Part shown: positions 45,026 to 56,830 of the stretch, piece by piece
Position numbering within the stretch: position 1 is the first letter of the stretch
Layout of the letters: the number at the start of each line of letters is the position of its first letter
Origin: Symbiodinium sp. CCMP2592
Taxonomy: Eukaryota > Sar > Dinophyceae > Suessiales > Symbiodiniaceae
Direction: 5' to 3'
Assembly (NCBI GenBank): GCA_905221615.1
Contig: CAJNDT010000979.1
Location: 620,001-684,000, forward strand
DNA: 64,000 bases
Notes under the pieces: model-generated
Seen by the model: the letters and a program-made list of their open reading frames with translations, nothing else
Database searches by the model: none
Told to the model about the DNA's origin: nothing
Program-made: the position numbers and the translations under genes

Positions 45026-45579
45026 CTGTACTGCTAGTACCTCAATCTAGCCAGCCTTGCCTAACGTAGTTCCTGGAGCAGAAGCTAGCATTCCAACCCC
45101 CTATAGGTTCCTTGAACTGTAGTGGCCCCAATAGGTCCCAGCCCCCAACACTCCAAAGCACGGGCCACGGCGGCCACGACCAAGGCGAGTCTTATTCTAG
45201 AGCCTGCTTCTTCTCGGTCCCCAGACCATATAACACCAGGCCTCCACAACTCGGGCATCCTCGAAGCTGTTTCGTTGAACCTGTCCCCATTACTATAAAA
45301 CCCCAGCCCGGCAGTTGAAAGCTTCTAGGTTCGGGGTGGGTCTTTGGGCAAGATCTTGCAGGGTCGGGGCTTGAGGAAGAAGCTTCTGGCCTTTGTGGGT
45401 TGGGGGCCTTAGCTCAAGCAAGCTGTTTTGTGTTTAGCAGGGTTTAGAGTTCTGGGGGTCGTGGCTGGGCTTTGGGCCTTTGGGTGTCGGTCTCTGGCCC
45501 TTTGGTGCTTTCGGGTTTGGAGTGTGCGCAGCTTGGAGCTTCTGGATTTTGGGGTTCGGGGCTTTCCAATCTGGCTATG
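45026..45579. other. Gap with no recognised gene
   Basis: GC-moderate sequence with G/T-biased runs and GGGCTTTGGG motifs; no coding family seen. Confidence 0.4.
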
Positions 45580-45690
45580 GTAGAAGCCAGAAAGTTGGAA
45601 CATTAGTATCCTCAGGGCCCTAAAGTAAAATATAAGAGATCCTAGCACTAATCCTCCTAAACCCATGTTCCAACTTTCTGGCTTCTACTA
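45580..45690. repeat. Palindromic element family B, copy 2
   Basis: GTAGAAGCCAGAAAGTTGGA pairs with TCCAACTTTCTGGCTTCTAC, a 20-bp stem with almost no mismatch. Confidence 0.8.
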
Positions 45691-45989
45691 TAGGGCCTAT
45701 AGGGTTTTGGGCTTGGGGTTACGGGCTCCAGGCCTTGGGACTTAAACGGTTTTAAAAGCCTTCCAGGTCCAAGGGCCAGCATGTGTGCTGCTGAACCCAG
45801 CCAAAGCTTTTCTGGAAATTCCTAACATCCCAAAGCAGCCCGAAGCCCTGTGACCCCGAACTCCGAAGCCTAAACCCCAAAGTCCAAGCTGACTTTCTGC
45901 CCCACACTCCAAAAGCCCCAAGCCCTCAAACCCAAGGCCTGTGGTTCTCCTGAGCTACGTGCAAATCTGCAACAGCTGGAGACAACCAG

Positions 45990-46150
45990 TGCAGGGCAGT
46001 AGGGTTGGTACAGGTGAGTCTAGATCCTAGTAGGTCCTTGGGTTTGTTACTAGGGGTTCCGGTGCACCGGGTTGGTACGGGCGAGTCTATAGATCCTATA
46101 TAGGTACAGGTCCTAGGGTTTGTTACTAGGGGTTCTGGTGCCCTGGTGCT
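45990..46150. repeat. Imperfect ~75-bp direct repeat
   Basis: GTTGGTACAGGTGAGTCTA, AGATCCTA, TAGGT, GTTTGTTACTAGGGGTTC occurs twice. Confidence 0.6.
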
Positions 46151-46257
46151 GAAATCTGGTGTGTGTTGCAACCATCTGATGCAGGAAGCCAATTGCCTCG
46201 GACTCTTTTTATAATTAGGGGTGTTGCAGCGGTTTTCGCAAATAGGTTCGGACACTT

Positions 46258-46322
46258 TTACCCGCAACTCGGGCGCAAATACCCGCAACCCGGGCGCAAA
46301 TACCCGCAACCGGGCGCAAACC
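46258..46322. repeat. ~17-bp tandem repeat
   Basis: Four units of CGCAACCCGGGCGCAAATAC-type sequence. Confidence 0.75.
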
Positions 46323-46663
46323 CAAAAAGCATATCAAACCCCAAAACCACTTCGGACTGAAACCTCCTGGATCGGATGGATTTTCATATTCCAGCCTCCA
46401 CAATTCGAGTAGATGCACCCGGGAACATTCCTGGCAGCTTCAGATGCCATACAGGTGCAAAAGCTTTGCCAAGGCTTTCGGATCAGCACGAAGTAGTACA
46501 AGATACTGAACACATGCATGTGGTTTCTGTCGCACATCCTATGAATCGATCTTGTCGCCAGGCTCGAAACCTTGACTGTGCAAACTAGGAGTTTGGATAT
46601 GACGTCCCGGCTTTGGTCTTGCAACTCCTTGGTAGAGGCTGTTCCCCTCCTTGCTCATAACTC

Positions 46664-46735
46664 GATGTCTTCCACACCAGAGGGATCTCATGATGTGCAG
46701 CAAAGGATCGAAGCCCTTCAGCTGAAAGTGGTATC
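46664..46735 (+). CDS. Short helical exon-like frame
   Basis: MSSTPEGSHDVQQRIEALQL resembles the fragment at 46760 (ASRARIQALQAQL), suggesting two related mini-exons. Low confidence. Confidence 0.3.
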
Positions 46736-46759
46736 GTTAAATTATATTGATGCGACCCC

Positions 46760-46891
46760 ATGACTAATCGAATCAATTCTCTCCCATCCGAGGCTTCCCG
46801 GGCGAGGATCCAGGCCTTGCAAGCGCAGCTGGCAGCTCGTGGTGGCCGGCCCCGCACCCGCTCGGAGGGAGGACCTCCAGGTGGCGAGTGA
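46760..46891 (+). CDS. Short terminal exon-like frame
   Basis: 43 codons: INSLPSEASRARIQALQAQL then AARGGRPRTRSEGGPPGGE and a stop. Short amphipathic helix with a basic Gly-rich end. Confidence 0.35.
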   Translation: MTNRINSLPSEASRARIQALQAQLAARGGRPRTRSEGGPPGGE

Positions 46892-47423
46892 TGAATAATC
46901 TTCCTGCTTATGGGTTCCAGGTCCCTAGGTCTGTGTATTGGAGCTCACAACCCAACACAATCCCCTACAGTCCAAACCCTATAGCTTAATACTAGCTGTG
47001 TGTTGTCTACTGGAATTCATACTATCAACTCCACGGCAGCCACTGCAGAGCTGAAGCTTCAGTTGTGCTTGTGTGTACAAACATAGCTAGTTATACATAC
47101 ATCCATGCATGCATGCATTCAGACTAGACCAGGACATAGCATATATGAATTTTTGCATGAATTATTAATTGTGTTCCTCTGTATATGGACACATCATAAA
47201 ATGGCATGGTGTGGATAATATGCACGCATGTATGTACCTCTGTGTTACAGGTATGTGTATGTATGCATGTATGTATATATAGGTATGGATGCATGCACAT
47301 ATGGTATAAGATAACGACTAATACTTGCATGTTAGCTATGTATCTTATATACATATATTATGCACACAGCATAAATGGGTGAAAACTATATATACCTAAA
47401 ACATATAGTAGTCAAGTCGTACC
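46892..47423. other. Gap rich in ATGCATGTATG motifs
   Basis: Simple ATGCAT/GTATGT repeats around 47100-47300; no gene recognised. Confidence 0.4.
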
Positions 47424-48290
<867 letters not shown>

Positions 48291-48411
48291 GAAGCCCAGC
48301 TGCCAAGCACAAATCAAGTCGTGAAGTAAACATGGGTTTGCCCGATTTTGTGTATTGCTTTGATATATCTGAGGTGCCCCTGCCATAGTCCGACAGACTT
48401 CCATGCTGGCG

Positions 48412-48987
48412 GTGCCTGGCAATGTGGTCGTGCCTCCTCATTCTGCTGTTATGCCAGGAAGCAGCTGTGAGTCTTTGGGGTATGACAGCACTCTGGAGGA
48501 TGCACAGTGCCCATACCCGCGAGCAAAGGATGCTAAAGTACCAGCAGTGAACAAGGAGCCAGCCGAGAAGCCACCCAGCATGCATAGCCACGACAAAAGC
48601 CCCAAGAAGCTTGAGAATGGCTTCGGCGGAACCTCCGAGTCCCACGAGAAGGATAGCCCAGGAGGAAGCTCCGAGCCAACCGAGAAGGACAGCCCAGGAA
48701 ATACCGTCCAGGAGCCACCCGAAATGCATAGCCAGGACAAAAGCCCCAAGAAGCTTGCACCTGCTATGAAGCCACCTTCCTCGCATGGCAAGCCCAAGCA
48801 TGGCACCCCCCCCAAGGGACTTGGCACAGGTGGATCCGGGAAATCCTCCGAATCCCCCAACGATAGTCCTGCTCCTTCCTCCAGTACCCGTTCCTTGGAT
48901 AGCAAGCGATCCAAGTCGCCTACGTACTGGCGGCAGTGTGGCTGCAAGGAGAACGGATCTGTGCAGCTTCTAAGGTTTGTCCTGTAA
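48412..48987 (+). CDS. Host exon, Ser/Pro/Lys-rich with SPKKL repeats
   Basis: About 190 codons. Repeats such as HSHDKSPKKLENGFGGTSES and HSQDKSPKKLAPAMKPPS alternate with EKDSPG units, then YWRQCGCKENGSVQLLRFVL at the C-terminus. Probably disordered apart from the Cys-containing end, which may continue in the exon at 49596. Confidence 0.5.
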   Translation: MPGNVVVPPHSAVMPGSSCESLGYDSTLEDAQCPYPRAKDAKVPAVNKEPAEKPPSMHSHDKSPKKLENGFGGTSESHEKDSPGGSSEPTEKDSPGNTVQEPPEMHSQDKSPKKLAPAMKPPSSHGKPKHGTPPKGLGTGGSGKSSESPNDSPAPSSSTRSLDSKRSKSPTYWRQCGCKENGSVQLLRFVL

Positions 48988-49019
48988 GACCTAGATATCT
49001 TAAGTAATCTTAAGCAAAA

Positions 49020-49150
49020 AGAGGCTTGCTTAACATATATATATATATAGATACATACATACATACATACACATATGTATACACACATGCATGCACTCAT
49101 GCATACATGTATACATACATACTAATATACATATATACATATACATACAT
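49020..49150. repeat. (TA)n and (ACAT)n simple repeats
   Basis: TATATATATA followed by ACATACATACATACATAC and degenerate relatives. Confidence 0.85.
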
Positions 49151-49595
49151 GCATAATATGTAGGCTTTTTTACACATCTTATAAGATAAGTACCGCCCTA
49201 GACTTAAACCTCAATCCCCTGTAAGTTGTGAAGATCCAATCAAATCTCAATTCCTGAATCTTCACGCTAGGGAGAAGCCTAAGGCCTGTGTATTCGGCGC
49301 AAGCCTAGAATAGGTGATACAACATAAACCCTAACCCCTAAACCTATATAGCTGATGCAGAGATATCTGTTAGTTGTGAAGATCCAAGACACCCTAGTCC
49401 CTGGCATAAGATCCCCAAGGTGTGTAAACCTATAGAGTTTAAAACCCAAAGGGATAAATATTCAACCGACAGAATAAGCCCCAATCACTTGATTCAGTGC
49501 AGTAGATCCTATAGACTCCTATATTTCGATCTGAGAAAACCACACGAACCTAGGATGCGACGATACTTCGAGCCACGGGCATCCGGCGTCTTAAA

Positions 49596-49950
49596 GTGCT
49601 CAGAAGGTGCAATGGCCTTGTACAAGTCGCCGGAGGGTCGCACCTGTGTTTGCACACAAATAGCATGCAATCTTGCAAATGGGTGAGTGATTACGGTTCT
49701 TCGGGTTGTGTGACTCGTATATGCAGCCTAGGACAAAAGCTCAAGGAGCTTTTGAAGACACATGGTTCCTTCAAGGCGTTGGAGCTGCAGATCCGCAAGA
49801 GTAATGTGGCCTCCTACTCGAAGAGCAAGGGAGGCAGGTGGGTGACTAAGCACTATCTTGGTACGGTGGAGCACTGGACCCCGCCCCGAACTCAGCAATA
49901 TCTCGATGCCAATATGTCCAAACTGTCCCATCTAGATCATTTACGGCCTC
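49596..49950 (+). CDS. Host exons, unknown family
   Basis: 49600-49680 gives GLVQVAGGSHLCLHTNS or the overlapping phase SPEGRTCVCTQIACNLANG. 49735-49920 gives LGQKLKELLKTHGSFKALEL then IRKSNVASYSKSKGGRWVTK and HYLGTVEHWT. The second looks like a real folded segment and probably forms part of the gene starting at 48412. Confidence 0.45.
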
Positions 49951-49967
49951 TACATATCTGATAAGGA

Positions 49968-50140
49968 AGATGATCAGTGCTGCCTGGGTCTGGGCAGCTA
50001 ACACCAACAACTTACGGCGAAGCCCTGTCCACGGGGAAGAAGAAGCGAAGCTTATTCTCGCGGACAGCTTCGAGGCCCAAGATCTTACATCCCACGAGAC
50101 ATCGACGACCGGGGCTATGGATGTTGAGGAGACCATGTAG
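49968..50140 (+). CDS. Host exon
   Basis: KMISAAWVWAANTNNLRRSP, then HGEEEAKLILADSFEAQDL, ending MDVEETM and TAG at 50138. Plausible terminal or alternative exon. Confidence 0.4.
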
Positions 50141-50404
50141 CCAGCTAGTATAAGACCACCAAATGCATTGAGTAATTAGGGTCCCTATATAGAAGTTAAC
50201 CTCGATCTTAAATATTTGGAGATTAGCCCCATAAAGCCAGAACGCTTTGCCCACAATATGGGCTTTCTATATCGAACCCCTAAACCCCTGAAATATCTGA
50301 TCCCTTACACTTCACAAGACTCCAAACCTGTCCGTTATCCCAGAACCATATAGCTCACACATTTATAGGTTGTGAAATTCCTAAACCCTGACACCTCGAA
50401 AGCC

Positions 50405-50610
50405 TCAACCGCTATATTCAGGATGAGGGCGGCACCCTGTTCGACATGGATGTGCCACATGTGGATGGCAATGCCGCCTCGATCGCAAGCGCAGCCGGGA
50501 GCACGGCTGCAGCTTCCTCTGCGGCGCAAGCAGAGCAGCTGGAATCGTTTTCGTCTTCGGCATCGTTCAAGTATCAGGGCTTCATATGTAAGGGATGTCT
50601 GGAGTCTCTA
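50405..50610 (+). CDS. Host exon, Ala/Ser-rich
   Basis: RYIQDEGGTLFDMDVPHVDG, then an Ala/Ser run and FKYQGFICKGCLESL. Confidence 0.4.
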
Positions 50611-50667
50611 GCTATAGGCTATAGGTTGTACAGCTATATACCATCGAACGCACCAAGGCTCACCTTC

Positions 50668-50880
50668 CCCTCCTTGCAGCAGACCGCGAGCCCCCTCACC
50701 ATCCTTCCTGGTTTCTTGGAAGTTCTGGGACGTAAGATTGATAGCTGCACTGATGTCCTCGAGCCTTGGATTGAAGTGTGCATGTGTGACTTGCCGCTCA
50801 CAAACTGCACTTTCAGATCTATGCTGAGCGGCTTTAAGGAGCGAGTCGAGAAAATCGGTGGTGCTCGGGCGGAAGCGTGA
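50668..50880 (+). CDS. Host exon
   Basis: ILPGFLEVLGRKIDSCTDVL, CMCDLPLTNCTFRSMLSGFK and a stop after GGARAEA. Helical; function unknown. Confidence 0.35.
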   Translation, partial: PSLQQTASPLTILPGFLEVLGRKIDSCTDVLEPWIEVCMCDLPLTNCTFRSMLSGFKERVEKIGGARAEA

Positions 50881-50939
50881 CTCATCTGCATCGGACGATA
50901 TATGCATGGTACCATCACACGCATAGCCGGATCCGAGGT

Positions 50940-51050
50940 TGCAGGATCAACTGAAGGAATGCCTGGCCGCCCTGAAAGACCTCTTTGCACAGCTCACTTC
51001 CAAGCAGTCAGAATCTTTGACTTCGACGATCGACAAGCCAAAGACTTAGA
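50940..51050 (+). CDS. Host exon
   Basis: DQLKECLAALKDLFAQLTSK then SESLTSTIDKPKT and TAG. Short amphipathic helix. Confidence 0.35.
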
Positions 51051-51107
51051 TCTTTGGGCATGAGATAGACAAGTTGGCTGAGTGCATCAAGTACATGCAT
51101 TTGGGGC

Positions 51108-51207
51108 CAGGGCATTCAACGACCGGCTGCTCAAACTCTTCGCCGAGACTACGAAACGCGACCTCATACTCAACAACTATGTGGTTCGTGCAAAGCAGCA
51201 AAGCTAA
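51108..51207 (+). CDS. Host exon
   Basis: RAFNDRLLKLFAETTKRDLI then LNNYVVRAKQQS and TAA. Typical helical exon composition. Confidence 0.4.
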
Positions 51208-51286
51208 ACGATGAAGTTTGTGCCTGCTTGCATGTGTGTGTGTGTGTGTGTGTGGGTTCTCACGCTGCTGAAATACTGTGAGGTCA

Positions 51287-51448
51287 ATGAAGAGTGGTGG
51301 TGGCTCCTCCAAGGAGAAGCCAAAGTCCGGCAAGAAGGACAAGAAGAAGGACAAGAAAAAGGACAAGAAGGACAAGCCAGCGAAACCCTCTAAAAGCAAG
51401 GGAAAGCCCAAGGCCGAGTCGAAACCTAAGAAGGCCAAGACTGACTAG
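51287..51448 (+). CDS. Lys-rich short protein or terminal exon
   Basis: 53 codons: MKSGGGSSKEKPKSGKKDKK, four KKDK units, then KPAKPSKSKGKPKAESKPKK and a stop. Basic, nuclear-type tail. A (GT)n tract (51234-51255) lies just upstream. Confidence 0.4.
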   Translation: MKSGGGSSKEKPKSGKKDKKKDKKKDKKDKPAKPSKSKGKPKAESKPKKAKTD

Positions 51449-52432
51449 AGTACTCGAAGAAGTACGCTTGCGAAGTTGTCTTGCAGCAGCTTTGGGGCAT
51501 GTGTGAGTGTGTGAGATAGTCAACAGCTAGCTTGCGCAACTGGCTAGATGTTACTTCGTTCTGCAGTCGACACTGTGATGAAGCCCTATGACAGCTGCTG
51601 TTGCACTCTTCATGATCAGTGCACATTACAGAATGTGCTGTTCCTGCTAGGGTCGATGCTGGGGTGAAAAGCTGTGCGACCACTGAAAACATGCAAAAGC
51701 TGTGATTTGATATGCTCTTCTGCAGTTGATACTATGCACGTATGCTGTTTGACAAATCGATGTGATTGCCGCCCGCAGATTGGATAGCTGGTGCCAGAGA
51801 TGACTCAGGCCTGCACACGGTGTGATCATTAATGTAACGCACATATCCTGCAATTTGTTTAATAGTATGGTAGCAACCTCTCCCACAAGTACCCTTCAAT
51901 CTATATGAACTGCAGTATCGATAGCTTGTAGTTTTATACTCGTCGTGGCCGGTAGCCTGGATCCGATACAGCCTACAAACGCCAAACCGAAATCCTCCAA
52001 CCCCCAAACCCCTAGACCCGAAAAGCCCATGCCCTAGCTGGATGAATCCTATCTGAACCCCGAATCAAAAATCTTGTCACTGAGCCCCAAACCACAAATC
52101 TCTCCCTCCCTATACATAGCCCCTAGTGCCCGAACATTAATACATGCCCAAACCCCGCAGCTTCAAAGGATAAAGCACCTAGCCCGCTTAATCCCAAACC
52201 CCAGGCCTGTCTCCCAAAGTTTCCATAGCCCATACATATATATATATATATATATATATAACCTACAGCCCAAACCCGAGCCCCTTAAGATGTCTTTTTT
52301 ACAGCATATAAGTTTCCCAGACGACACCTCAGTAAGTTTGCTGCCCAGGCCCCGGAAAACCAAGGACCCAAATCCTCGATCCCACCGACTTAAATTGAAG
52401 CCCTGGACCCCCTAATTTTCAAAGTCCTCGGA
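51449..52432. other. Gap with no recognised gene
   Basis: Nothing recognised; a (TA)n tract lies at 52234-52262 and C-rich exon-like low-complexity sequence around 52080-52220. Confidence 0.4.
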
Positions 52433-52545
52433 GGCAGCCAAGATGATAGTGAAGAAGCTTCCGATAATGACGACGATCTGGCTGATGAGCTGTTGACCGG
52501 CTTCGAAGCAGGGGTGATTCGTACTGAATATAGCATATATTGTAG
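52433..52545 (+). CDS. Dinoflagellate-type family 2, acidic exon
   Basis: DDSEEASDNDDDLADELLTG then FEAGVI. Acidic leader preceding a Cys-rich exon and the long exon at 52785. Confidence 0.4.
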
Positions 52546-52608
52546 GTTCCGCTTCTAGTTGGGGTCAATTCTTCTGTTCATCTGATATATGTAAACCGTG
52601 CCGCTTCA

Positions 52609-52700
52609 GGCAGAAAGTGCCCGGCGTGTGGTTCGCCTTGCCCAAGTTGCTTCGAGAAGGTTCCGAAAAGTTGGCCCCCAGGCTCAATAGCTATCGTATC
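52609..52700 (+). CDS. Dinoflagellate-type family 2, Cys-rich exon
   Basis: RKCPACGSPCPSCFEKVPKS, with two CxxC pairs, probably a zinc knuckle. Confidence 0.4.
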
Positions 52701-52784
52701 TAACTTGTTCTTGTGGGTCTAGTGCCTACATCATATATCGATCCAATGCTATGCATGCTATTACTCGATCTATATTGCAAATAA

Positions 52785-53283
52785 GGAGCACCAGACCGTA
52801 CTCTGAATCGTTTGGCTGCCTGTGGGACTGGTGGATGGGGCCATCTCAACGCCTCACGGAACCTACATGCCTTTATTCACCAGACAGGACGATGTCTTCC
52901 TGTGAAGGTGGATGCTGTAAAGGCTCCCATCCGCAAGATCCACAGAAGCAAGATTCAGAAAGCCCAGATGGACTTTGCATGTTTGCTACCATCATCATGG
53001 CTAGCTTACAGTCTGTCTATTGGAGGTGAGCCATTTCTCGGAGGATATTGTCTTGATTCAGGTCATCTGTTTGAAGAGATGTTTGCTGGCTTTTGGGAGA
53101 AGTACAAACTCCTCAATCCACATTGTGCATTCTTCAATCGTCCAGATTATCCTGAAGTTGCAAAGTACTCTATACCGGTCCTCATTCATGGAGATGAGGG
53201 AAGGGGCAGCTCCAAAAGACCCATTATGATTCTTAGCATTCAACCACTGGTGGGATGGCTGGGCATCAACAAGGTCAACTCCA
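52785..53283 (+). CDS. Dinoflagellate-type family 2, main exon
   Basis: From about LNRLAACGTGGWGHLNASRN to IHGDEGRGSSKRPIMILSIQ and NKVNSSG. The sequence HGDEGRG-x-KRxPI-I-S-QP is a block I recall from a very large dinoflagellate-specific family of unknown function, often with many copies per genome. The following exons at 53387-55330 continue the same family in order, which supports a real spliced gene. Confidence 0.6.
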
Positions 53284-53386
53284 GTGGGCTACTTGTCTAG
53301 ATATCAGAATGTTGATGTATATTAATTAATTTCGAGAACCGCAGCCCCTGACCCCAGAAACTTTTGAAACCCATCTTTATTTCATG

Positions 53387-53607
53387 CTATCGCCTCAGTA
53401 CTACGAAAAAGCAATTGTCCCCAAGCACACTAGGAACTCCATGACGACGAGATTCCTCTTCTCAGTGATTCCATCAGAACTTTACTGGCGAGACCAGACT
53501 ATTGATGGCCTGCTTTCCGCGCTGAGCGATGACCTGCAGCAGCTTTATGAGACTGGGCTGAGTGTTGCTTTGCTGTCTAAAGTCAAGGTTGTTCCGTCGG
53601 TAAGATA
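53387..53607 (+). CDS. Dinoflagellate-type family 2, exon
   Basis: HTRNSMTTRFLFSVIPSELY then DQTIDGLLSALSDDLQQLYE. Equivalent to the KHTFLTRFL-type block after NSS in the family. Confidence 0.6.
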
Positions 53608-53609
53608 GC

Positions 53610-53820
53610 AGTGTTTGCTTTTATCGATGGTACTGCATTCTTATATAAGGTCGATCACAAGTCAAAGCGGCTTACCTTTCGACTGGTCCTCATTGGGGTC
53701 AAAGGTGATTGGCCATTTTTGCGGAAGGCCATGAAGTTGGTCTCAGGTTTTACAAGTGCCAGAATCTGCCATCTTTGCAATTCTGGTTCTGAAGCTTCGT
53801 TGCAATTATTCCCACAATAG
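53610..53820 (+). CDS. Dinoflagellate-type family 2, exon
   Basis: KRLTFRLVLIGVKGDWPFLR then KAMKLVSGFTSARICHLCNS; the GVKGDWPFLRKA and CxxC motif fit the family. Confidence 0.6.
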
Positions 53821-53907
53821 TTGACAGCCCTCAGCCCTATATGTTTATAGCTCGATCTATGTGTTTACTATTTTAAGGAGAGAACTATATAGTTTGGGGG
53901 TTGCAGG

Positions 53908-54283
53908 TAGACACAGCAACCAGGAATGGTACGATGTCTCCCGAAGCACTATGGAAAGGGCACATGAAGATGCCAATGAGGATCCGTTCAAGACTGGGGA
54001 TCCTTCACCGTTGCGACGACTGGCTACCATAGCAGACGATGCTGCTACGATTCGGGTGGATCCTGCGCACACGTATGCCATCCAAGGGTGGGGGAAAGAT
54101 TTATGCTCCAGCTCACTGCTATTGTTGGTGCGGTTCAAGGTGTTGCCAGGCAGGTCCTTGGAGGCAGCCCTTGACTTTGGCTATGAATTGTTTCGACAGT
54201 ATTGCAGCGATCATGGGAAAACTACTTCGATCACACATTTCAACAAGCAGACCCTGAAGATAGACTCGTTGTTTGGCGGTTAA
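53908..54283 (+). CDS. Dinoflagellate-type family 2, exon
   Basis: RADDAATIRVDPAHTYAIQG-like core followed by WGKDLCSSSLLLLVR and ALDFGYELFRQYCSDHGKTT, ITHFNKQTLKIDSL. The order HTY-IGWGKD ... FK-YC-xxGKxTS-xxFxKxTLK matches the family well. Confidence 0.65.
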
Positions 54284-54431
54284 CTAGCATTCTAGGTTTT
54301 ACTAAAAACAAGGAGGGATTAGACGTGTGCGATTAAGTCTAGATCTCGCCCATCTATAGTTATATAGTCTTAGGGCTATATGGGTTTTAGGGGCTTTGGG
54401 CTTAGGGTAGATGAAACGAGCCAGTGCAAAG

Positions 54432-54562
54432 GTTGAAGAATTTCCCCTCTGGCTGTGGCAAGGGCCACGACTGTGGCCTAATGAATGCATGGCTGGAAGA
54501 TCTGCTGGTCCGGGTTGTTGAATCAACACTGGAGCTCTCGATGCAAATAAACTTCGTATCGC
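54432..54562 (+). CDS. Dinoflagellate-type family 2, exon
   Basis: FPSGCGKGHDCGLMNAWLED, corresponding to the FPxxxGKGxDxxxxxxWLxD block. Confidence 0.55.
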
Positions 54563-54584
54563 TGATGCTTTAGATTTTAAACCT

Positions 54585-54795
54585 TTGCTATGTATACTGC
54601 TGCAAGTATCCCAGGATCCCGATCATGTGGAGCTCTTCCGGCTGCTAAAATGGACCATGCAAGCTTGTGGCCAACACTTCAGGACCCTTTACTCTTCTGG
54701 CATCTTTCTTACAAGAGACCAGGCCTGCGTTTGCATTGAATCCGGCTGGAAGATGCTCGAAGTTCGACCTTGTTGGCATCACGAGATTCTATAGG
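54585..54795 (+). CDS. Dinoflagellate-type family 2, exon
   Basis: HVELFRLLKWTMQACGQHFR then LYSSGIFLTRDQACVCIESG, matching the FFxxLYxxGxFLTxxEA block. Confidence 0.55.
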
Positions 54796-54975
54796 AAATA
54801 ATATTCAATAATATCATATACTTATGTTCTGGCGGATTATGTAAGTACTCGTTGATGTAAATGCTTAGGGTTTCTTGGAATTAGTGGTACGGTCATGTGT
54901 GTAGAATACTGCTAATCGGGTTAATGGTTTGTACACCGAAAATGGGCACTCTTCAAGCTACGACCCAAGCTGCAC

Positions 54976-55330
54976 ATGCAGGCTGAGTTAGTGAAACTTG
55001 ATTGTGTTGGCCTGATCTTGATGTGTGGTGTTAACATGTTAGCACTGCATCTACATGATCTCGCTTGTTCGCTAAGTTGGGAGCTACAAAGACAAGTGCA
55101 AACTGGTGCACTTGACATCATCAATAGCATGTGTTGCTCGGCTATACTGTTGCAACTTAAACTATCGATGCTTACCGCAACCAGACACTGAAGGCTGGGC
55201 CACATGGGCCGACGAGGACCATGTTGGTAGAGTATCCCGAATAAGCAGACGCTGTGCTGCCCCGACCAAAGTCTGGAGAACTGTTGAGAAGGCTTTACTG
55301 CTCTATAGGCGGCAATGGAGGCAGCTGTTT
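54976..55330 (+). CDS. Dinoflagellate-type family 2, last exons
   Basis: 54976-55186 gives a helical LALHLHDLACSLSWEL. 55190-55330 gives GWATWADEDHVGRVSRISRR then CAAPTKVWRTVEKALLLYRR, the family's ATWxDEDxxGRxxRxSRR block. Frames change between segments, consistent with introns. Confidence 0.55.
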
Positions 55331-55345
55331 GACTTACGATGATGA

Positions 55346-55908
55346 TGATGCCGAGTGCCCGGCATTTCCGAAGGAAGGAGCTTGTCCAAGGTCTCCAGAA
55401 AATGGTGTGCCGCTTGTGCGCGCAGCTGTGTGTCAGGATTCGGGATTGTGGTACCGACTACCATCTTTAAGATTATATAGGTTCCCAACCTAAACGAACC
55501 CTGCCTATCGGTTGTAACATAAGCCCCAATGCAGGAGCCATCGGCATCCATATATGTGTATCGTATAACATTCTCGACACCTACACGACCAATCCCACTC
55601 AACAAACATGTATCGGATTCTTTTTGTTCCATCCGGCCTGAAATTGCAAAACGGCTGGAAAGCTGTTAAGTGTAACGGAAAAGTTTCGTTACGCAAATAA
55701 ACATTACGAAAGAACCTCTAGGTAAATCCCCTAAAGCCCAAAATCCCAGTAAGCTCGAAACCCTAAATCCCCTAAAGCCCTATAAATCCCAGTAAGCTCT
55801 AAACCCTAAATCCCCTAAAGCCCTAGATCTCCTTGACCCCCTCAGTTTTCAGGGCTTTTTTTCAAATCTAAACCCTAAAAAAGGGAATAAGGGCCTACTC
55901 TGAGTCCT
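55346..55908. other. Gap, telomere-like repeats at the end
   Basis: 55730-55880 contains CCCTAAA-derived units in loose tandem; nothing else recognised. Confidence 0.5.
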
Positions 55909-56020
55909 ACCTAGAGGCTCAGACCCTACCCCTTTCTTCGGATACCTAGTTTTATGGTTAGGATCTGTTATCTTAAAAAGTAGGCGCCCTGAAACAGCTG
56001 TGGGGTATGAGCCTCTAGGT
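55909..56020. repeat. Palindromic element family D, copy 3
   Basis: CCTAGAGGCTCAGACCCTAC pairs with GGGTATGAGCCTCTAGG; the core is in the orientation opposite to copy 1. Confidence 0.75.
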
Positions 56021-56119
56021 AAGACACCCCTAAACCTCAGTTCCCAGGTCCGCGCTCCGAGAGTGCTTCACGCTCCGCAAGCCGCTCCCCGAGGCGCTCC
56101 GGCAGAAAGTTTGAGTTCA

Positions 56120-56330
56120 GGTTTTTAGGGTTTAGGGGTTCGTTTTAGGGTTTAGGGGTTCAGGGTTTCGGGATTTAGGGTTTTAGGGGTTAAGGGTGTA
56201 GGGTTAATTTTATCATTGTTCATTATCGGTATCATTACGATCATTAATCTTTAGGGCGAAGGATATTATGAATTAAGGTGTGGATTTAGAGTTTGAGGCG
56301 TTAGGGGTTTCGGATAGGGTTTTGAGGGAT
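56120..56330. repeat. Degenerate TTTAGGG repeats
   Basis: GGGTTTAGGGG units, now G-strand orientation, alternating with unique sequence. Confidence 0.7.
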
Positions 56331-56460
56331 CTTTGTTTGCAGGTGTTCAGTTGTTATTGCAGGTGTTTTTCTGTCTTACATGTTCCTTTCTGTTTATGGC
56401 TCACTATCCGTGTTCTTCTTGCTTCTTGGCTTTGCCGGCTCGAGTTTGCCAGGACCTAGT

Positions 56461-56569
56461 ACCTCTAGTTTCCATTGTAGTTCCTTTATTGGGGTAGCCT
56501 TAAACCCTAAAATCTGAGCGCTAAAAACGAATTCGTTAAACTAAATGGCACTTCAATAGAGACCATAGC
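56461..56569. repeat. Palindromic element family C, copy 4
   Basis: TAGTTTCCATTGTAGTTCC pairs imperfectly with ACTTCAATAGAGACCATAG. Confidence 0.55.
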
Positions 56570-56611
56570 TACCCTTTGCAGGAATAAGCCTCCGCTGCTT
56601 GATTAGCAGAT

Positions 56612-56830
56612 AGGTCTCCTCCTCCTCCTCCTGCTCCTCCTCCTCCTCCTTCTCATACTACTGTTATCGTTGTTGTTGGTATTGTTACTATTAGTAAAAA
56701 AACAAAGGCTGCTGCTGTTGCTCCTGCTGCTGCTGCTACTACTACTACCACCACCTACCAGCACTACCACTACCAGTACGACTACCACTACGACTACCCC
56801 TACGACGACGACTACTACTGCTACTGCTAC
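56612..56830. repeat. CCT/CTG/ACT trinucleotide tracts
   Basis: Consecutive (CTC)n, (GCT)n, (ACT/ACC)n and (ACG/ACT)n tracts; frames through them are low complexity. Confidence 0.85.
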
